Shown piece after piece: positions 28,381-37,276 of a stretch of 64,000 bases of DNA. Both the position numbers and the translations under genes were made by a program. Source of the stretch: an uncultured Bacteroidota bacterium (GTDB lineage Bacteria; Bacteroidota; Bacteroidia; Chitinophagales; Chitinophagaceae); contig CAIRYK010000003.1 in the NCBI GenBank assembly GCA_903882805.1, positions 20,769-84,768 on the forward strand, given 5' to 3'. The notes under the pieces are model-generated. The model did no database searches. It was given only the letters and a program-made list of their open reading frames with translations, and had not been told where the DNA came from. The first letter of the stretch is position 1; each line of letters begins with the position of its first letter.

Positions 28381-29425
28381 CTTCAATGCAGGTCCGGCTA
28401 TGCTGCCGGCAGAGGTACTGGCGCAGGCGCAAGAGGCCATAATGGCGTATCAAAACACCGGTATGTCGGTGTTAGAGCTGCCGCACCGTAGTATGGAAGT
28501 AGCGGCCATGATAAGCGAATGCAATGCGCTGACAATGGAGCTGTGCGAACTGGATGACAATTACGAGGTGATATGGATGCAGGGCGGCGGCCGCATGCAG
28601 TTTTGCATGATACCTATGAATTTTTTGGCCGACAACGATACAGCAGGATTTATAGATAGCGGTTTCTGGGCAGAAGAGGCATTTAGCTATGCAACCTATT
28701 ACGGTCAGGTAAATCTGCTGGCAACATCAAAGGCCATCAACTATTGCCGCCTGCCCGAATGGCCCAAAGAAGTAAGCGACCAATTATCGTACCTGCACTT
28801 TACTACCAACAATACCATTTTCGGCACACAATGGCCCGAAATACCCGAATGCGATGTGCCGCTGATAGCCGACATGAGCAGCGATATTTTCAGCAGGCGG
28901 CGCAACTATAACCGCTGTGCGGTGTTTTATGCCGTTGCGCAAAAAAATGTGGGTATACCCGGGGCCACCATGGTGGCTATACGCAAGGATATGCTGGACC
29001 GCATAGTGCGTCCGCTGCCGCCCATGCTCAATTATAAAGAACATGTAAAAGAAAAATCTGTCCTCAACACTGCCAATGTGTTCAGCATTTACCTATCGTT
29101 GCTCATGCTGCGGTGGATAAAGGCAAAAGGCATAGACGCCATAGAAAAAGAAAATGCCGACAAAGCCAAACTACTCTACAAGGCCATAGACAACAGCGAG
29201 TTTTTTAAACCGCATGTAAAATACAAAGCCGACAGAAGCCTGATGAATGTGTGCTTTACGGCCAACACACCCGAAATAGAAAAGAACTTTCTGAAGCTAT
29301 GCGATGAAAATAACATAACCGGTATAAAAGGTCACCGGTCGGTGGGTGGGTTTAGGGCCTCGTTGTACAATGCTGTATCGCTTGCCGATGTTAAGGAACT
29401 GTTTCGGGTGATGGATGCGTTGTAG
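28364..29425 (+). CDS. serC: Phosphoserine aminotransferase
   Basis: A 353-residue PLP enzyme that converts 3-phosphohydroxypyruvate and glutamate to phosphoserine in serine synthesis (and can act in pyridoxal phosphate synthesis). Recognised segments: the start KINFNAGPAMLPAEVL, the HRSMEV loop, the cofactor-site QGGGRMQF, ADMSSDIFSR, the PLP Lys194 in AVAQKNVGIPG, and the end KGHRSVGGFRASLYNAV. It overlaps the DUF502 gene by 17 bp and starts at an ATG inside it. No serA or serB is next to it in the window. Confidence 0.93.
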   Translation: MKRKINFNAGPAMLPAEVLAQAQEAIMAYQNTGMSVLELPHRSMEVAAMISECNALTMELCELDDNYEVIWMQGGGRMQFCMIPMNFLADNDTAGFIDSGFWAEEAFSYATYYGQVNLLATSKAINYCRLPEWPKEVSDQLSYLHFTTNNTIFGTQWPEIPECDVPLIADMSSDIFSRRRNYNRCAVFYAVAQKNVGIPGATMVAIRKDMLDRIVRPLPPMLNYKEHVKEKSVLNTANVFSIYLSLLMLRWIKAKGIDAIEKENADKAKLLYKAIDNSEFFKPHVKYKADRSLMNVCFTANTPEIEKNFLKLCDENNITGIKGHRSVGGFRASLYNAVSLADVKELFRVMDAL

Positions 29426-29476
29426 CTTTTGTACATTGTTCCCGGCGCTAATCGGCGTAGTGTAGCGCCGTTTATT

Positions 29477-29484
29477 TACATTTG
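29477..29484 (+). promoter_or_regulatory. -7 promoter element of the 84-codon gene
   Basis: TACATTTG, an exact TAnnTTTG match, 23 bp upstream of the ATG at 29508. It supports the small ORF as a real transcription unit separate from serC. Confidence 0.45.
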
Positions 29485-29507
29485 CCGCCAAAATAAAATA
29501 GTAGTCG

Positions 29508-29762
29508 ATGTCGACAACCCCATTAGTACTAAAAGGAGCTATATACTTTAAAATTCGGTACAACACCATGCATGGCGATACCGATTTTTATTGGCGTGTG
29601 ATAATAGACGATGTGGAATACCTCGTGAAGAGTCTTGTATGCCAAGTGTCTACGTTTTCAGAGTCGTCGTTCGATAAAAAGGCTGGATCTGTAAAATACC
29701 ATATTGCCGGCCACTGCACGCAATTCAGCATCAACGACGAAGGTCAGGGCGTGTTTATATAA
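29508..29762 (+). CDS. Small hypothetical protein
   Basis: An 84-residue soluble protein without signal peptide or recognised domain. It looks like a small beta-rich fold (repeated alternating strands such as AIYFKIRYN, YWRVIIDDVEYLV, SVKYHIAGHC). It starts at an ATG with its own -7 element and ends 14 bp before a strong terminator, which argues that it is a real gene. The function is unknown. Confidence 0.6.
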   Translation: MSTTPLVLKGAIYFKIRYNTMHGDTDFYWRVIIDDVEYLVKSLVCQVSTFSESSFDKKAGSVKYHIAGHCTQFSINDEGQGVFI

Positions 29763-29776
29763 TATTCCTAATACAA

Positions 29777-29822
29777 GCGCCGCAGAGCATACATTGGCGT
29801 ATGGTCTGCGGCGCAGTTTTTT
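29777..29822 (+). terminator. Rho-independent terminator after the 84-codon gene
   Basis: A perfect 10-bp stem (GCGCCGCAGA with TCTGCGGCGC), an inner ATAC/GTAT pairing, then AG and a run of T. It sits between two convergent genes and could stop transcription from both sides, though the T-run is on the plus strand. Confidence 0.8.
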
Positions 29823-29839
29823 ATTACTTCAATAGCCTT

Positions 29840-30478
29840 TCAGCTCAAAAACGGATTGTGCATCATTTCCGACTCTATGGTTGTTACGGGACCGTGGCCT
29901 GAATATACCTTGGTAGCTCCTGGCAGTGTAAACAAGTGCGTGCGGATACTGTTGATGAGCGTGTCGAAGTTGCCGCCCGGCAGGTCGGTGCGACCGATGC
30001 CGCCATTAAACAACACATCGCCCGCTATTACCCATCCGCCCGCGGGATAGTAAAACGAAATGCTACCCGGCGAGTGTCCAGGGGTATTGAACACCGTAAT
30101 TTCATCGCCGCCCAGCATCAGCGGTTGGCCTGCCTTGATATAGCTATCGGGCGTGGGGCTTGCCGTAAATTCGAAGCCAAACATAGCAGCCGATTGCGCG
30201 CCCATTTTCAATACAGGCAGTTCCATTTCGTGCAGCGAAAAAGGGATGCTGTACTTATCCTTCATTGCCTGTACTCCAAAAATATGGTCTATGTGCGCAT
30301 GGGTGTTTATCACAGCCTGCGGCGTCAGGCCCTGTTGCGCTATGTAGTTGGTCAGTTGGTTTATTTCTTGCTGGCCATACATGCCGGGGTCTACTATCCA
30401 GCATTGTTTTTGGTCGTTGATAATGATGTAGGTGTTCTCCTGAAAAGCGTTGAACGAAAAAACGGCGAGCGTCAGCAT
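29840..30478 (-). CDS. MBL-fold metallo-hydrolase (glyoxalase II-like)
   Basis: A 212-residue cytoplasmic metallo-beta-lactamase-fold hydrolase. The metal-binding HAHIDH motif is at residues 60-65, with further ligands in TPGHSPGS, AGDVLFNGGIGRTDL and YSGHGPVTTI. Short single-domain proteins of this type are annotated as hydroxyacylglutathione hydrolase-like, but the C-terminal glutathione-binding domain of true glyoxalase II is absent, so the substrate is uncertain. ATG start with a -7 element 32 bp upstream. Confidence 0.87.
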   Translation of the reverse strand: MLTLAVFSFNAFQENTYIIINDQKQCWIVDPGMYGQQEINQLTNYIAQQGLTPQAVINTHAHIDHIFGVQAMKDKYSIPFSLHEMELPVLKMGAQSAAMFGFEFTASPTPDSYIKAGQPLMLGGDEITVFNTPGHSPGSISFYYPAGGWVIAGDVLFNGGIGRTDLPGGNFDTLINSIRTHLFTLPGATKVYSGHGPVTTIESEMMHNPFLS

Positions 30479-30509
30479 ACGGAATGGTATTTTAGATGGT
30501 TTGCTGCTG

Positions 30510-30517
30510 CAAAAGTA
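30510..30517 (-). promoter_or_regulatory. -7 promoter element of the MBL hydrolase gene
   Basis: TACTTTTG on the minus strand, an exact TAnnTTTG match 32 bp before the ATG. Confidence 0.45.
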
Positions 30518-30656
30518 AGCTATTGGCCCAAACGTTTTGTGAAAGCGCCGCTTTGCTCTTGTTCTGGCGCCCGTTTTGGTAATAAAATTATTGTAATTTT
30601 ACAATGATTTGCGGTTTTTACCGTTAGTCGGTATACCCTATGCCAAAACTCAGTTT

Positions 30657-33600
30657 ATGATGCAGTTGGTGAAGCATAATTTTATAGGTAGGTTGGTTGC
30701 GGCTGTATTGTTTATGGTTGCCTGCCCGGCGTTTACGCAGGCGCAAACCTATATCGAGACTTTTGGCCAAAACAGAATGCAGTTGCGCAAGTTCGACTGG
30801 AAGTTTTTCGACACCAAGCATTTCAGGGTATATCACTACGATCGCGCAGGGCGCCAGTTGGGGCGTTATGTTGCCGAGGAAGCCGAAAACAGTATTGCGA
30901 CGGTGGAGAAAAAACTGGGCGGCAAATTTCCTCAGCGGTTCAATATTATACTTTACAACTCTTACGACGAATACCGTCAAAGCAATATAGGCCTCAAAGA
31001 CGAGAGCCAAATGGCGATAAACACCAAGGCGGGCACACTAAATCTGGTAGGCGATAAGCTGGTGGTGTATTTTACAGGCGAGCATACCGACTTGCAACGC
31101 CAGCTCCGCACAGGCATGGCTACGGTGGTAATGCAGCGCATGATTTTTGGCGAGAATTTTAAGAAGATGGTCAAAAATGCCTTGTTGCTCAATCTACCGG
31201 AGTGGGTAACAACTGGCTACATTTCGTTTTTGGTAGATGGATGGGACACGCGCACCAACAGCGCCTGGAAGGGCATACTGGATGCGCAACCTAAAACCGG
31301 TTTTTTTGAAATAGCAGATCAGAATCCCGAAATTGCGGGCAAGGCATTCTGGAAATTTATCAATGACCAGTATGGCCCCGGCATGGTGAAAAACCTGCTG
31401 TATAGCATGCAGCAGAAAACGAGCCTGAACAAAGCCATGATGGAGCCGGCAAACCTGAATATGAAGGTGACGCAGGCCTACGACTCGTGCATAAAATACT
31501 ATAAAAATGTGTATGCCCGCGATGCCCGCAATCAGGAAACGCCCGATAGCGCTCACGGGCTTATAGGGCTAAAAGCGCCCAAGGGCAATACGGTATTGCG
31601 CAATATTATTGTGTCGCCGCGTGGCAGCGATGTGTGTTATGTGGCCTGGACAGATGGCCGGTACACGGTGTACAGTCAGAAAACAACAGGCGAGAAAGAA
31701 CTGTCGGTGATAGTAGAGGGCGGACAAAAAGACCTGACCGAACAAACCGACCTTAACTACCCAATGATAGCGTGGTCGGCTACAGGCTACAAACTGGCAG
31801 TGCTGTATAAGGAAGGCGAACAAACAAAACTGCGCATATATAATAGCCTGAGGGGAAGGATAGAAAATCTGGTAATACCGCCCAATCGCTGCGACCGCAT
31901 ATTGGGCATGAGCTTTATGGACGATGATGAGAAAATGATTTTCTCGGCCATAAAAAAAAGTCAGACCGACCTCTACATGTTTATAGCAAAGGGATCTAAA
32001 CTGGTGAACATCACCGACGACCCGTGGGACGACCTTGCACCGCAATATATAACCGGCGGCTCGCGCACAGGTATACTATTTTTGTCTAACCGTCCGGTTG
32101 CCAACATAGATGCGCCTATTGGCGTAAACGAACTGCCCACGGGAGCTAACAATCTGTTTTTTTACAACACCAAAACCATGAGCAAGGAGTTATTGCAGCT
32201 CACCGACTACAAAGGCGGCCATGGGGTCATTACCCAACCTATACAGTATGGCGCCGACAACTTTGCTTATCTGCTCGATTCAAACGGTATCAATAATAAG
32301 TATGTGGTGTTGTTTGCCCGCAACAGGAAAAACAAAGATTCGGCCTATTCCGTGCCGGTTACCAACTACAACTCAGGTATTATTAGCCATCAGTACAATG
32401 TAGCGAGCGGCGATGTGGCCGATGTGGTGCAGAACAAAGATAAGTATGTGGTATATTTTCATGAGCTGCAGTTGCCCGGTAAAGAAACTCCGGTGAAGAA
32501 ACTGATGCCTACCTATCTGTCTGCCGAAAAAACAAGGTACAAGAAACCGACTCAGGATACTGTGGCCGCGATATACAAAGGCATACTGGATAATAATACC
32601 GACGATGAGCCTGCGGAGCCGGAGATAAAGGGCGGCAATTTGTTTCAGTCGGAGTTTGCCGACGATGGTTCTGTCCGCAAGCACAAGGCGAAAGCCAAGC
32701 GCAATCCCGGGTTGCGGATAGGCGGCGCAGGTTCGGCTCCCGATAGCTCTCAGCTCAACGAGATTACCGATAGCGCCTATGTAAAAATGAAACCATCGCC
32801 CTATCGCCTTAGTTTTAAGCCCGACTTCCTGTCTATAAAACTCAATAACTGTGTGCTGTTCTCACAGTATCAGTCTATAGCCACTAACGGCGGCTTGTAT
32901 ACCAATCCTTCGTTGGGGGCCCTCACTACCCTGAGCCTGAACGAACTAATGGAAGACCACCGTATTACCGCCGGCTTTCAGTTGCCCATCAATACTTCGG
33001 GTTCCTCTTATTTTTTGCAGTACCAAAACTTCACCCATCGCATGGACTGGGGACTTATGTTTTTGCGTACCACCGACAAGCAAACCATGACAGTAGCCTA
33101 CATGGATGCGAACAACAAAGTACTGTTTACTCAAGACCAATTATTCAAGACTATCAATACAATGGTGCAGAGCGATTTCAGTTATCCGCTCGACAGGTTG
33201 CGCAGCGTGAGGTTTCATACGGCATTGCGTCAGGATAAGCTGATAGAGAAAGCTACAGATACGCTAAGCCTTACCAATGGTTTCCCTATTACCAATTCCT
33301 ATACATCGCTGAGCAGGATGGAATATGTGTTTGATAATACAGTTACTCCGGCGATGAACATTCTGAATGGTACGCGCTACAAGCTCTATACAGAATATAT
33401 ATACGGCCTTAACAATGGCAACAAAGGTTGCTACAACTTTGGGCTCGATTTCAGAAATTACCAGAAGATCTATAAGAATTTTATTCTTGCCAACAGACTG
33501 GCCTATGCACATTCCGACGGCACAGCCGAGGTGGAATATCTGGTGGGTGGGGTAGACAACTGGATAGGCGCGCAGAATGGGCCTAATGCAGGACAGGCTC

Positions 33601-34046
33601 CCGCGCCCAATTATGGTTTTCAGGCCATGACCACACCGCTGCGCGGCTACAAGCAGTACGCCCGCACAGGTAATAATTTTCTGGCGTTCAGTACCGAGTT
33701 GCGGTTGCCCATACTTACTACGTTCATGAAACGTCCTATCCAATCGGCGGTGCTGAAGAACCTGCAATTTGTGGCTTTTGCTGATGCAGCCGGCGCATGG
33801 AAAGGGTTTTTGCCCGATGCCGAGAGTATGAACTCTACCTACAATTATCCAGCCAATGGCTACACTCCGGGGTTAAACAACGTATTACTAACGCTAACGG
33901 TACCCAATAGCGGCGGTCTTGCGCTGGGCTACGGCGCAGGCTTGCGCACCATGCTATTTGGTTACTTTGCCCGCCTCGACTTTGCCTGGAACATAGACGG
34001 CAATCCCAAACCGATCGTGTATTTTGGATTGGGGACAGATTTTTAG
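30657..34046 (+). CDS. Large outer-membrane protein: peptidase-MA-like domain, PD40/TolB propeller and surface-antigen barrel
   Basis: A 1129-residue exported protein. The ORF track starts at TTG 30609; the ATG at 30657 (MMQLVKHNF) begins a proper signal peptide ending near TQAQ and is chosen. Order: residues about 30-290 look like a gluzincin (peptidase MA-like) domain, but the expected HExxH is replaced by LRTGMATVV. Residues about 300-640 are WD40/PD40 blades as in TolB (WTDGRYTVYSQ, DLAPQYITGGSRTGILFLSNR). The last 350 residues form a beta-barrel like the bacterial surface antigen family, with LRGYKQYARTGNNFLAFSTELRLPI. The role is unknown; the layout suggests an outer-membrane assembly or substrate-handling protein. 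Confidence 0.72.
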   Translation: MMQLVKHNFIGRLVAAVLFMVACPAFTQAQTYIETFGQNRMQLRKFDWKFFDTKHFRVYHYDRAGRQLGRYVAEEAENSIATVEKKLGGKFPQRFNIILYNSYDEYRQSNIGLKDESQMAINTKAGTLNLVGDKLVVYFTGEHTDLQRQLRTGMATVVMQRMIFGENFKKMVKNALLLNLPEWVTTGYISFLVDGWDTRTNSAWKGILDAQPKTGFFEIADQNPEIAGKAFWKFINDQYGPGMVKNLLYSMQQKTSLNKAMMEPANLNMKVTQAYDSCIKYYKNVYARDARNQETPDSAHGLIGLKAPKGNTVLRNIIVSPRGSDVCYVAWTDGRYTVYSQKTTGEKELSVIVEGGQKDLTEQTDLNYPMIAWSATGYKLAVLYKEGEQTKLRIYNSLRGRIENLVIPPNRCDRILGMSFMDDDEKMIFSAIKKSQTDLYMFIAKGSKLVNITDDPWDDLAPQYITGGSRTGILFLSNRPVANIDAPIGVNELPTGANNLFFYNTKTMSKELLQLTDYKGGHGVITQPIQYGADNFAYLLDSNGINNKYVVLFARNRKNKDSAYSVPVTNYNSGIISHQYNVASGDVADVVQNKDKYVVYFHELQLPGKETPVKKLMPTYLSAEKTRYKKPTQDTVAAIYKGILDNNTDDEPAEPEIKGGNLFQSEFADDGSVRKHKAKAKRNPGLRIGGAGSAPDSSQLNEITDSAYVKMKPSPYRLSFKPDFLSIKLNNCVLFSQYQSIATNGGLYTNPSLGALTTLSLNELMEDHRITAGFQLPINTSGSSYFLQYQNFTHRMDWGLMFLRTTDKQTMTVAYMDANNKVLFTQDQLFKTINTMVQSDFSYPLDRLRSVRFHTALRQDKLIEKATDTLSLTNGFPITNSYTSLSRMEYVFDNTVTPAMNILNGTRYKLYTEYIYGLNNGNKGCYNFGLDFRNYQKIYKNFILANRLAYAHSDGTAEVEYLVGGVDNWIGAQNGPNAGQAPAPNYGFQAMTTPLRGYKQYARTGNNFLAFSTELRLPILTTFMKRPIQSAVLKNLQFVAFADAAGAWKGFLPDAESMNSTYNYPANGYTPGLNNVLLTLTVPNSGGLALGYGAGLRTMLFGYFARLDFAWNIDGNPKPIVYFGLGTDF

Positions 34047-34133
34047 GTGTGGTATTTTATTGCTATTCTGGTTGGTGCGTTGTGTTTTATTACAAGCTAT
34101 GTAGGCGTCGTATCAAAGCGCAAAATTACATTC

Positions 34134-34196
34134 GATACCTACGGCATCGGTCGAAACGAAATGCGTAGGCTATAAACATTTGATGCCTACGGCATC
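34134..34196. repeat. Direct repeat with palindromic core CCTACGGCATC
   Basis: GATACCTACGGCATC (34134) and GATGCCTACGGCATC (34182) are 48 bp apart, and the second is a perfect palindrome GATGCC-TAC-GGCATC. It lies in the 281-bp gap between two convergent genes. A further hairpin (GGCAG and ACTGCC) follows near 34206-34228. No ORF is present. Confidence 0.55.
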
Positions 34197-34327
34197 ATTC
34201 AAAGGGTGGCAGCAGTTATTTACTGCCGGGTAAAATTGCTTTTTGGATAATCAAATCCTGAGACAAAATAGATAACCAACATACACGTATCACTGAAGAT
34301 AGACCATCATCCACGTTTAGTACCACG

Positions 34328-35590
34328 CTATGCCCTCATATCCTTCAGCGCAGCAACCAGCGCGTCCAGTTCGGCGGTGGTGGTATATACATTGGGGGTG
34401 ATTCGGCAACCGTGCACACCGGCGCCATCTATGGCTACGGTATATATTTTGTACTTATCCAGTAGTGTTTTGGCCATGTCGCCGGGCTTCATACCTTTTA
34501 TGCCCACATTGGCTATGGCGCACGAGCGGGCAGGGTCGGTGGGGGTATTTAGCTGCACATGGGGTAGGTTGCGCACTTTGTTGGTCCAGTAGTTTTGCAG
34601 ATAACGCAGGCGGGCTTCCTTGCGCTCAGCCCCTATTTTCTCAAAAAAGTCTATGGCGTCGGCAATGGTCAGGTCGGTGGCTACGGGTATGGTGCCCGTA
34701 TGGTTCAGCCGGCTTATATCGTCCTCGGCGCGTTCGCCTTCGGCAAACAATGGCCACACCTTTTTTATGTTGTCTTTTTTTACATATAGCATTCCGGCGC
34801 CCAGCGGCACACTCAGCCATTTGTGCAGACTGCAGCCGTAGTAGTCGCAGTTGAGGTCGGGTATTTTGAACTTGATGTGGGCAAAGGCATGTGCGCCATC
34901 TACCAATACCTGCACATTGTGGCGGTGCGCCATATCGCATATTTTACGGATGGGCAGTATATGTCCGGTAATGTTCATCATGTGGCACACCATCAACAGG
35001 CGCGTTTTGGGAGTAATGGCTTTTTCATACAGCGACACAATCTCGTCATCTGTTTTTGGGTCCATCGGCACGCTTACTATTTTGTTTACCACTCCGTGGC
35101 GTTTGGCTACCTGCTTAAACATTTCCAGCATAGCGCCATAGTCTTGCTCGGCCATTACAGCTTCATCGCCGGCCTTCCAGTCCAGCCCGGCAATTACCAT
35201 ATCCAGCGATTCGGTGGTGTTGCGGGTTATTATCAGTTCTTCGTCCGTGCAGCCTGCAAGTTGAGCCAGTTTTTGTGCAGCACGTTTTTTGTTATCAAAC
35301 TGTACGGTGCGCATATAGTATGCCCCATGCAGGTTCACCTCGCGCAGGTGCTCCAGGTAGCGGTCAAGTATCTCCTGCGGTTGTATACAGTAATAGCCGT
35401 TTTCCAGATTTATATAGTCGGGTTTCAGTCGGTAGCCTTTCCTTATTTCTGCCCAGAAATCCTCGTCCTTTGCCACCTCGCCGGCTGGCAGGTGCGCCAC
35501 AGCTTCTACCATTTTACCAATTGAAGAAAAACTAACGAGGCTACCAAGACCTACAAGCGACGTGTTTTTGAGAAAGGTACGTTTGTCCAT
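34328..35590 (-). CDS. Exported class V aminotransferase-fold PLP enzyme (isopenicillin N epimerase-like)
   Basis: A 420-residue fold-type I PLP protein. It starts at the ATG 35590 (MDKRTFLK); the ORF track's TTG two codons earlier is not needed. The N-terminus KRTFLKNTSLVGLGSLVSF is a Tat-like signal with Lys-Arg instead of Arg-Arg, so it is probably exported. The catalytic core shows VDGAHAFAH (Asp for the pyridine nitrogen) and CSLHKWLSVPLGAG, with the PLP Lys. Closest known style is class V enzymes of the cysteine desulfurase/isopenicillin N epimerase group. The substrate is unknown. It is convergent with the preceding outer-membrane gene. Confidence 0.8.
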   Translation of the reverse strand: MDKRTFLKNTSLVGLGSLVSFSSIGKMVEAVAHLPAGEVAKDEDFWAEIRKGYRLKPDYINLENGYYCIQPQEILDRYLEHLREVNLHGAYYMRTVQFDNKKRAAQKLAQLAGCTDEELIITRNTTESLDMVIAGLDWKAGDEAVMAEQDYGAMLEMFKQVAKRHGVVNKIVSVPMDPKTDDEIVSLYEKAITPKTRLLMVCHMMNITGHILPIRKICDMAHRHNVQVLVDGAHAFAHIKFKIPDLNCDYYGCSLHKWLSVPLGAGMLYVKKDNIKKVWPLFAEGERAEDDISRLNHTGTIPVATDLTIADAIDFFEKIGAERKEARLRYLQNYWTNKVRNLPHVQLNTPTDPARSCAIANVGIKGMKPGDMAKTLLDKYKIYTVAIDGAGVHGCRITPNVYTTTAELDALVAALKDMRA

Positions 35591-35773
35591 ATACAAGCTA
35601 TTACTTGTGTGAAAATAATAAAAACAATTATCCAGTCATCAAAAATATCCGAGCGCTCAATGCGGGTTTGCATTAGGTGGTAAGGGCAGAAGGTACAATG
35701 CTTATAGATTTCAGATTACTATCTTTCAGTTAATAATTTTGAGAACTGTTTTATTACGATTGTTAAACAAAAC

Positions 35774-35820
35774 TTGGCATTTCAACATGCCAAATCTCAC
35801 AGAAATTATAATTACTTTTA
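35774..35820 (+). promoter_or_regulatory. Inverted repeat and near-consensus promoter upstream of ugd
   Basis: A perfect 7-bp inverted repeat TTGGCAT-N6-ATGCCAA (35774-35793) lies just upstream of TACTTTTA (35813-35820), one base off TAnnTTTG, 23 bp before the ugd ATG. The repeat would sit near -40 from the predicted start, where an activator or repressor could bind. The regulator is unknown. Confidence 0.4.
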
Positions 35821-35843
35821 CCACCTAAATTATCTGCTGAAGG

Positions 35844-37184
35844 ATGCAAATAGCAATTATAGGCACTGGCTATGTAGGCTTGGTTACAGGCACATGTTTT
35901 GCCGAAACAGGCAACAATGTAATCTGTATAGACATCGACGAAAGAAAAATAAATAGCCTCAGGCAAGGCAAATCGCCCATTTATGAACCCGGGTTGGATG
36001 TATTGCTGGAGCGCAACATTAAAGATAAGCGACTTCATTTTACTACCAACCTTGCAGAGGGTATACAAGATGCCAGAGTTATTTTTCTGGCGTTACCCAC
36101 ACCTCCCGGCAAAGACGGCAGCGCCGATCTGCAGTACGTGCTCGACGTAGCAAAGTCGCTAAGCGGACTTATAACAAAGTATACTGTAATAGTTAATAAA
36201 AGCACAGTGCCTGTAGGCACCGCCGAAAAAGTACATAATGTATTGGCGCAGGGTCTCGATACTTCTTTATTCGATGTAGTATCAAACCCGGAGTTTTTGC
36301 GCGAGGGCGTGGCTGTAGATGATTTTCTGAAGCCTGACCGCGTAGTGATAGGCTCATCTTCAGAAAAAGCCCGCAAGGTGATGGACGAATTGTATCAGCC
36401 ATATGTGCGTCAGGGCAACCCGATACATTTTATGGACGAGCGTTCATCTGAAATGACTAAGTATGCAGCCAACAGTTATCTGGCAATGCGTATTTCGTTT
36501 ATGAACGAAATGGCCAACCTGTGCGAAAAAACCGGCGCTAATGTAGACTGGGTGCGTATAGGCATGGGTGGCGACAGCCGTATAGGCAAACGCTTTTTGT
36601 TTCCCGGTATAGGTTATGGCGGCAGTTGTTTCCCTAAAGATGTGAAGGCGTTGGCGCATACCGCGCTGGAAATGGATTACGATTACCAACTGGTGAATAC
36701 CGTTATGCAGGTAAACGAGCGCCAGAAGCTGGTTTTGGGCCGCAAGGTGAAAAATTATTTTGGCAGCGATTTATCGGGCTACACATTTGCTATATGGGGT
36801 CTGGCTTTCAAGCCCGAAACCGACGACATACGCGATGCGCCGGCGCTCAACCTGATTGATGAACTGACACAGGCAGGAGCGAAGTTGCGCGTTTTCGACC
36901 CCGAGGCAATGGCTAATGTAAAGCAACTGATGGGCGACAAAATATATTACGCTACCGATCAGTACGACGCCCTCGAAGGCGCGAGCGCTATGATAGTGGT
37001 AACAGAATGGAGCGCTTTCAGAAACCCTGATTTCGACCGCATATATACTATGCTGCAACATCCCGCTATTTTTGATGGTCGCAACGTATATTCTTTGGAA
37101 AGAATGCAAGAACTCAGTTTCTATTACGAAAGTATTGGTCGTAAAGTTGTTCACCCACAGGTTAGGGAAACGCTGGGCAGATAA
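35844..37184 (+). CDS. ugd: UDP-glucose 6-dehydrogenase
   Basis: A 446-residue enzyme oxidising UDP-glucose to UDP-glucuronate with two NAD+. It has the N-terminal NAD-binding GTGYVGLVTGTCFAETG (from residue 7), STVPVGTAEK, NPEFLREG, and the catalytic Cys262 in GYGGSCFPKD. The C-terminal UDP-binding domain includes WGLAFKPETDDIRDAPA. The gene downstream (92-bp gap) uses its product, so the pair makes UDP-xylose for surface glycans. An ATG start follows an AGG-containing stretch. A symbol is given because the family is unambiguous. Confidence 0.93.
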   Translation: MQIAIIGTGYVGLVTGTCFAETGNNVICIDIDERKINSLRQGKSPIYEPGLDVLLERNIKDKRLHFTTNLAEGIQDARVIFLALPTPPGKDGSADLQYVLDVAKSLSGLITKYTVIVNKSTVPVGTAEKVHNVLAQGLDTSLFDVVSNPEFLREGVAVDDFLKPDRVVIGSSSEKARKVMDELYQPYVRQGNPIHFMDERSSEMTKYAANSYLAMRISFMNEMANLCEKTGANVDWVRIGMGGDSRIGKRFLFPGIGYGGSCFPKDVKALAHTALEMDYDYQLVNTVMQVNERQKLVLGRKVKNYFGSDLSGYTFAIWGLAFKPETDDIRDAPALNLIDELTQAGAKLRVFDPEAMANVKQLMGDKIYYATDQYDALEGASAMIVVTEWSAFRNPDFDRIYTMLQHPAIFDGRNVYSLERMQELSFYYESIGRKVVHPQVRETLGR

Positions 37185-37276
37185 TAATCTGGTAGAAATG
37201 GTATTTTAAAGAGCTAAAATTGTTCAAATTCAGGCAACAGCAACATTGTTGATATGCTTGTACAATATAATAAGAA

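Noticed and set aside
30609-30656. TTG start of the large outer-membrane protein
   Set aside because: The added 16 residues would precede a complete signal peptide that begins at the ATG 30657.
35763-36068. A 101-codon minus-strand ORF over the ugd start
   Set aside because: It is antisense to the firmly identified ugd N-terminus and its upstream dyad.
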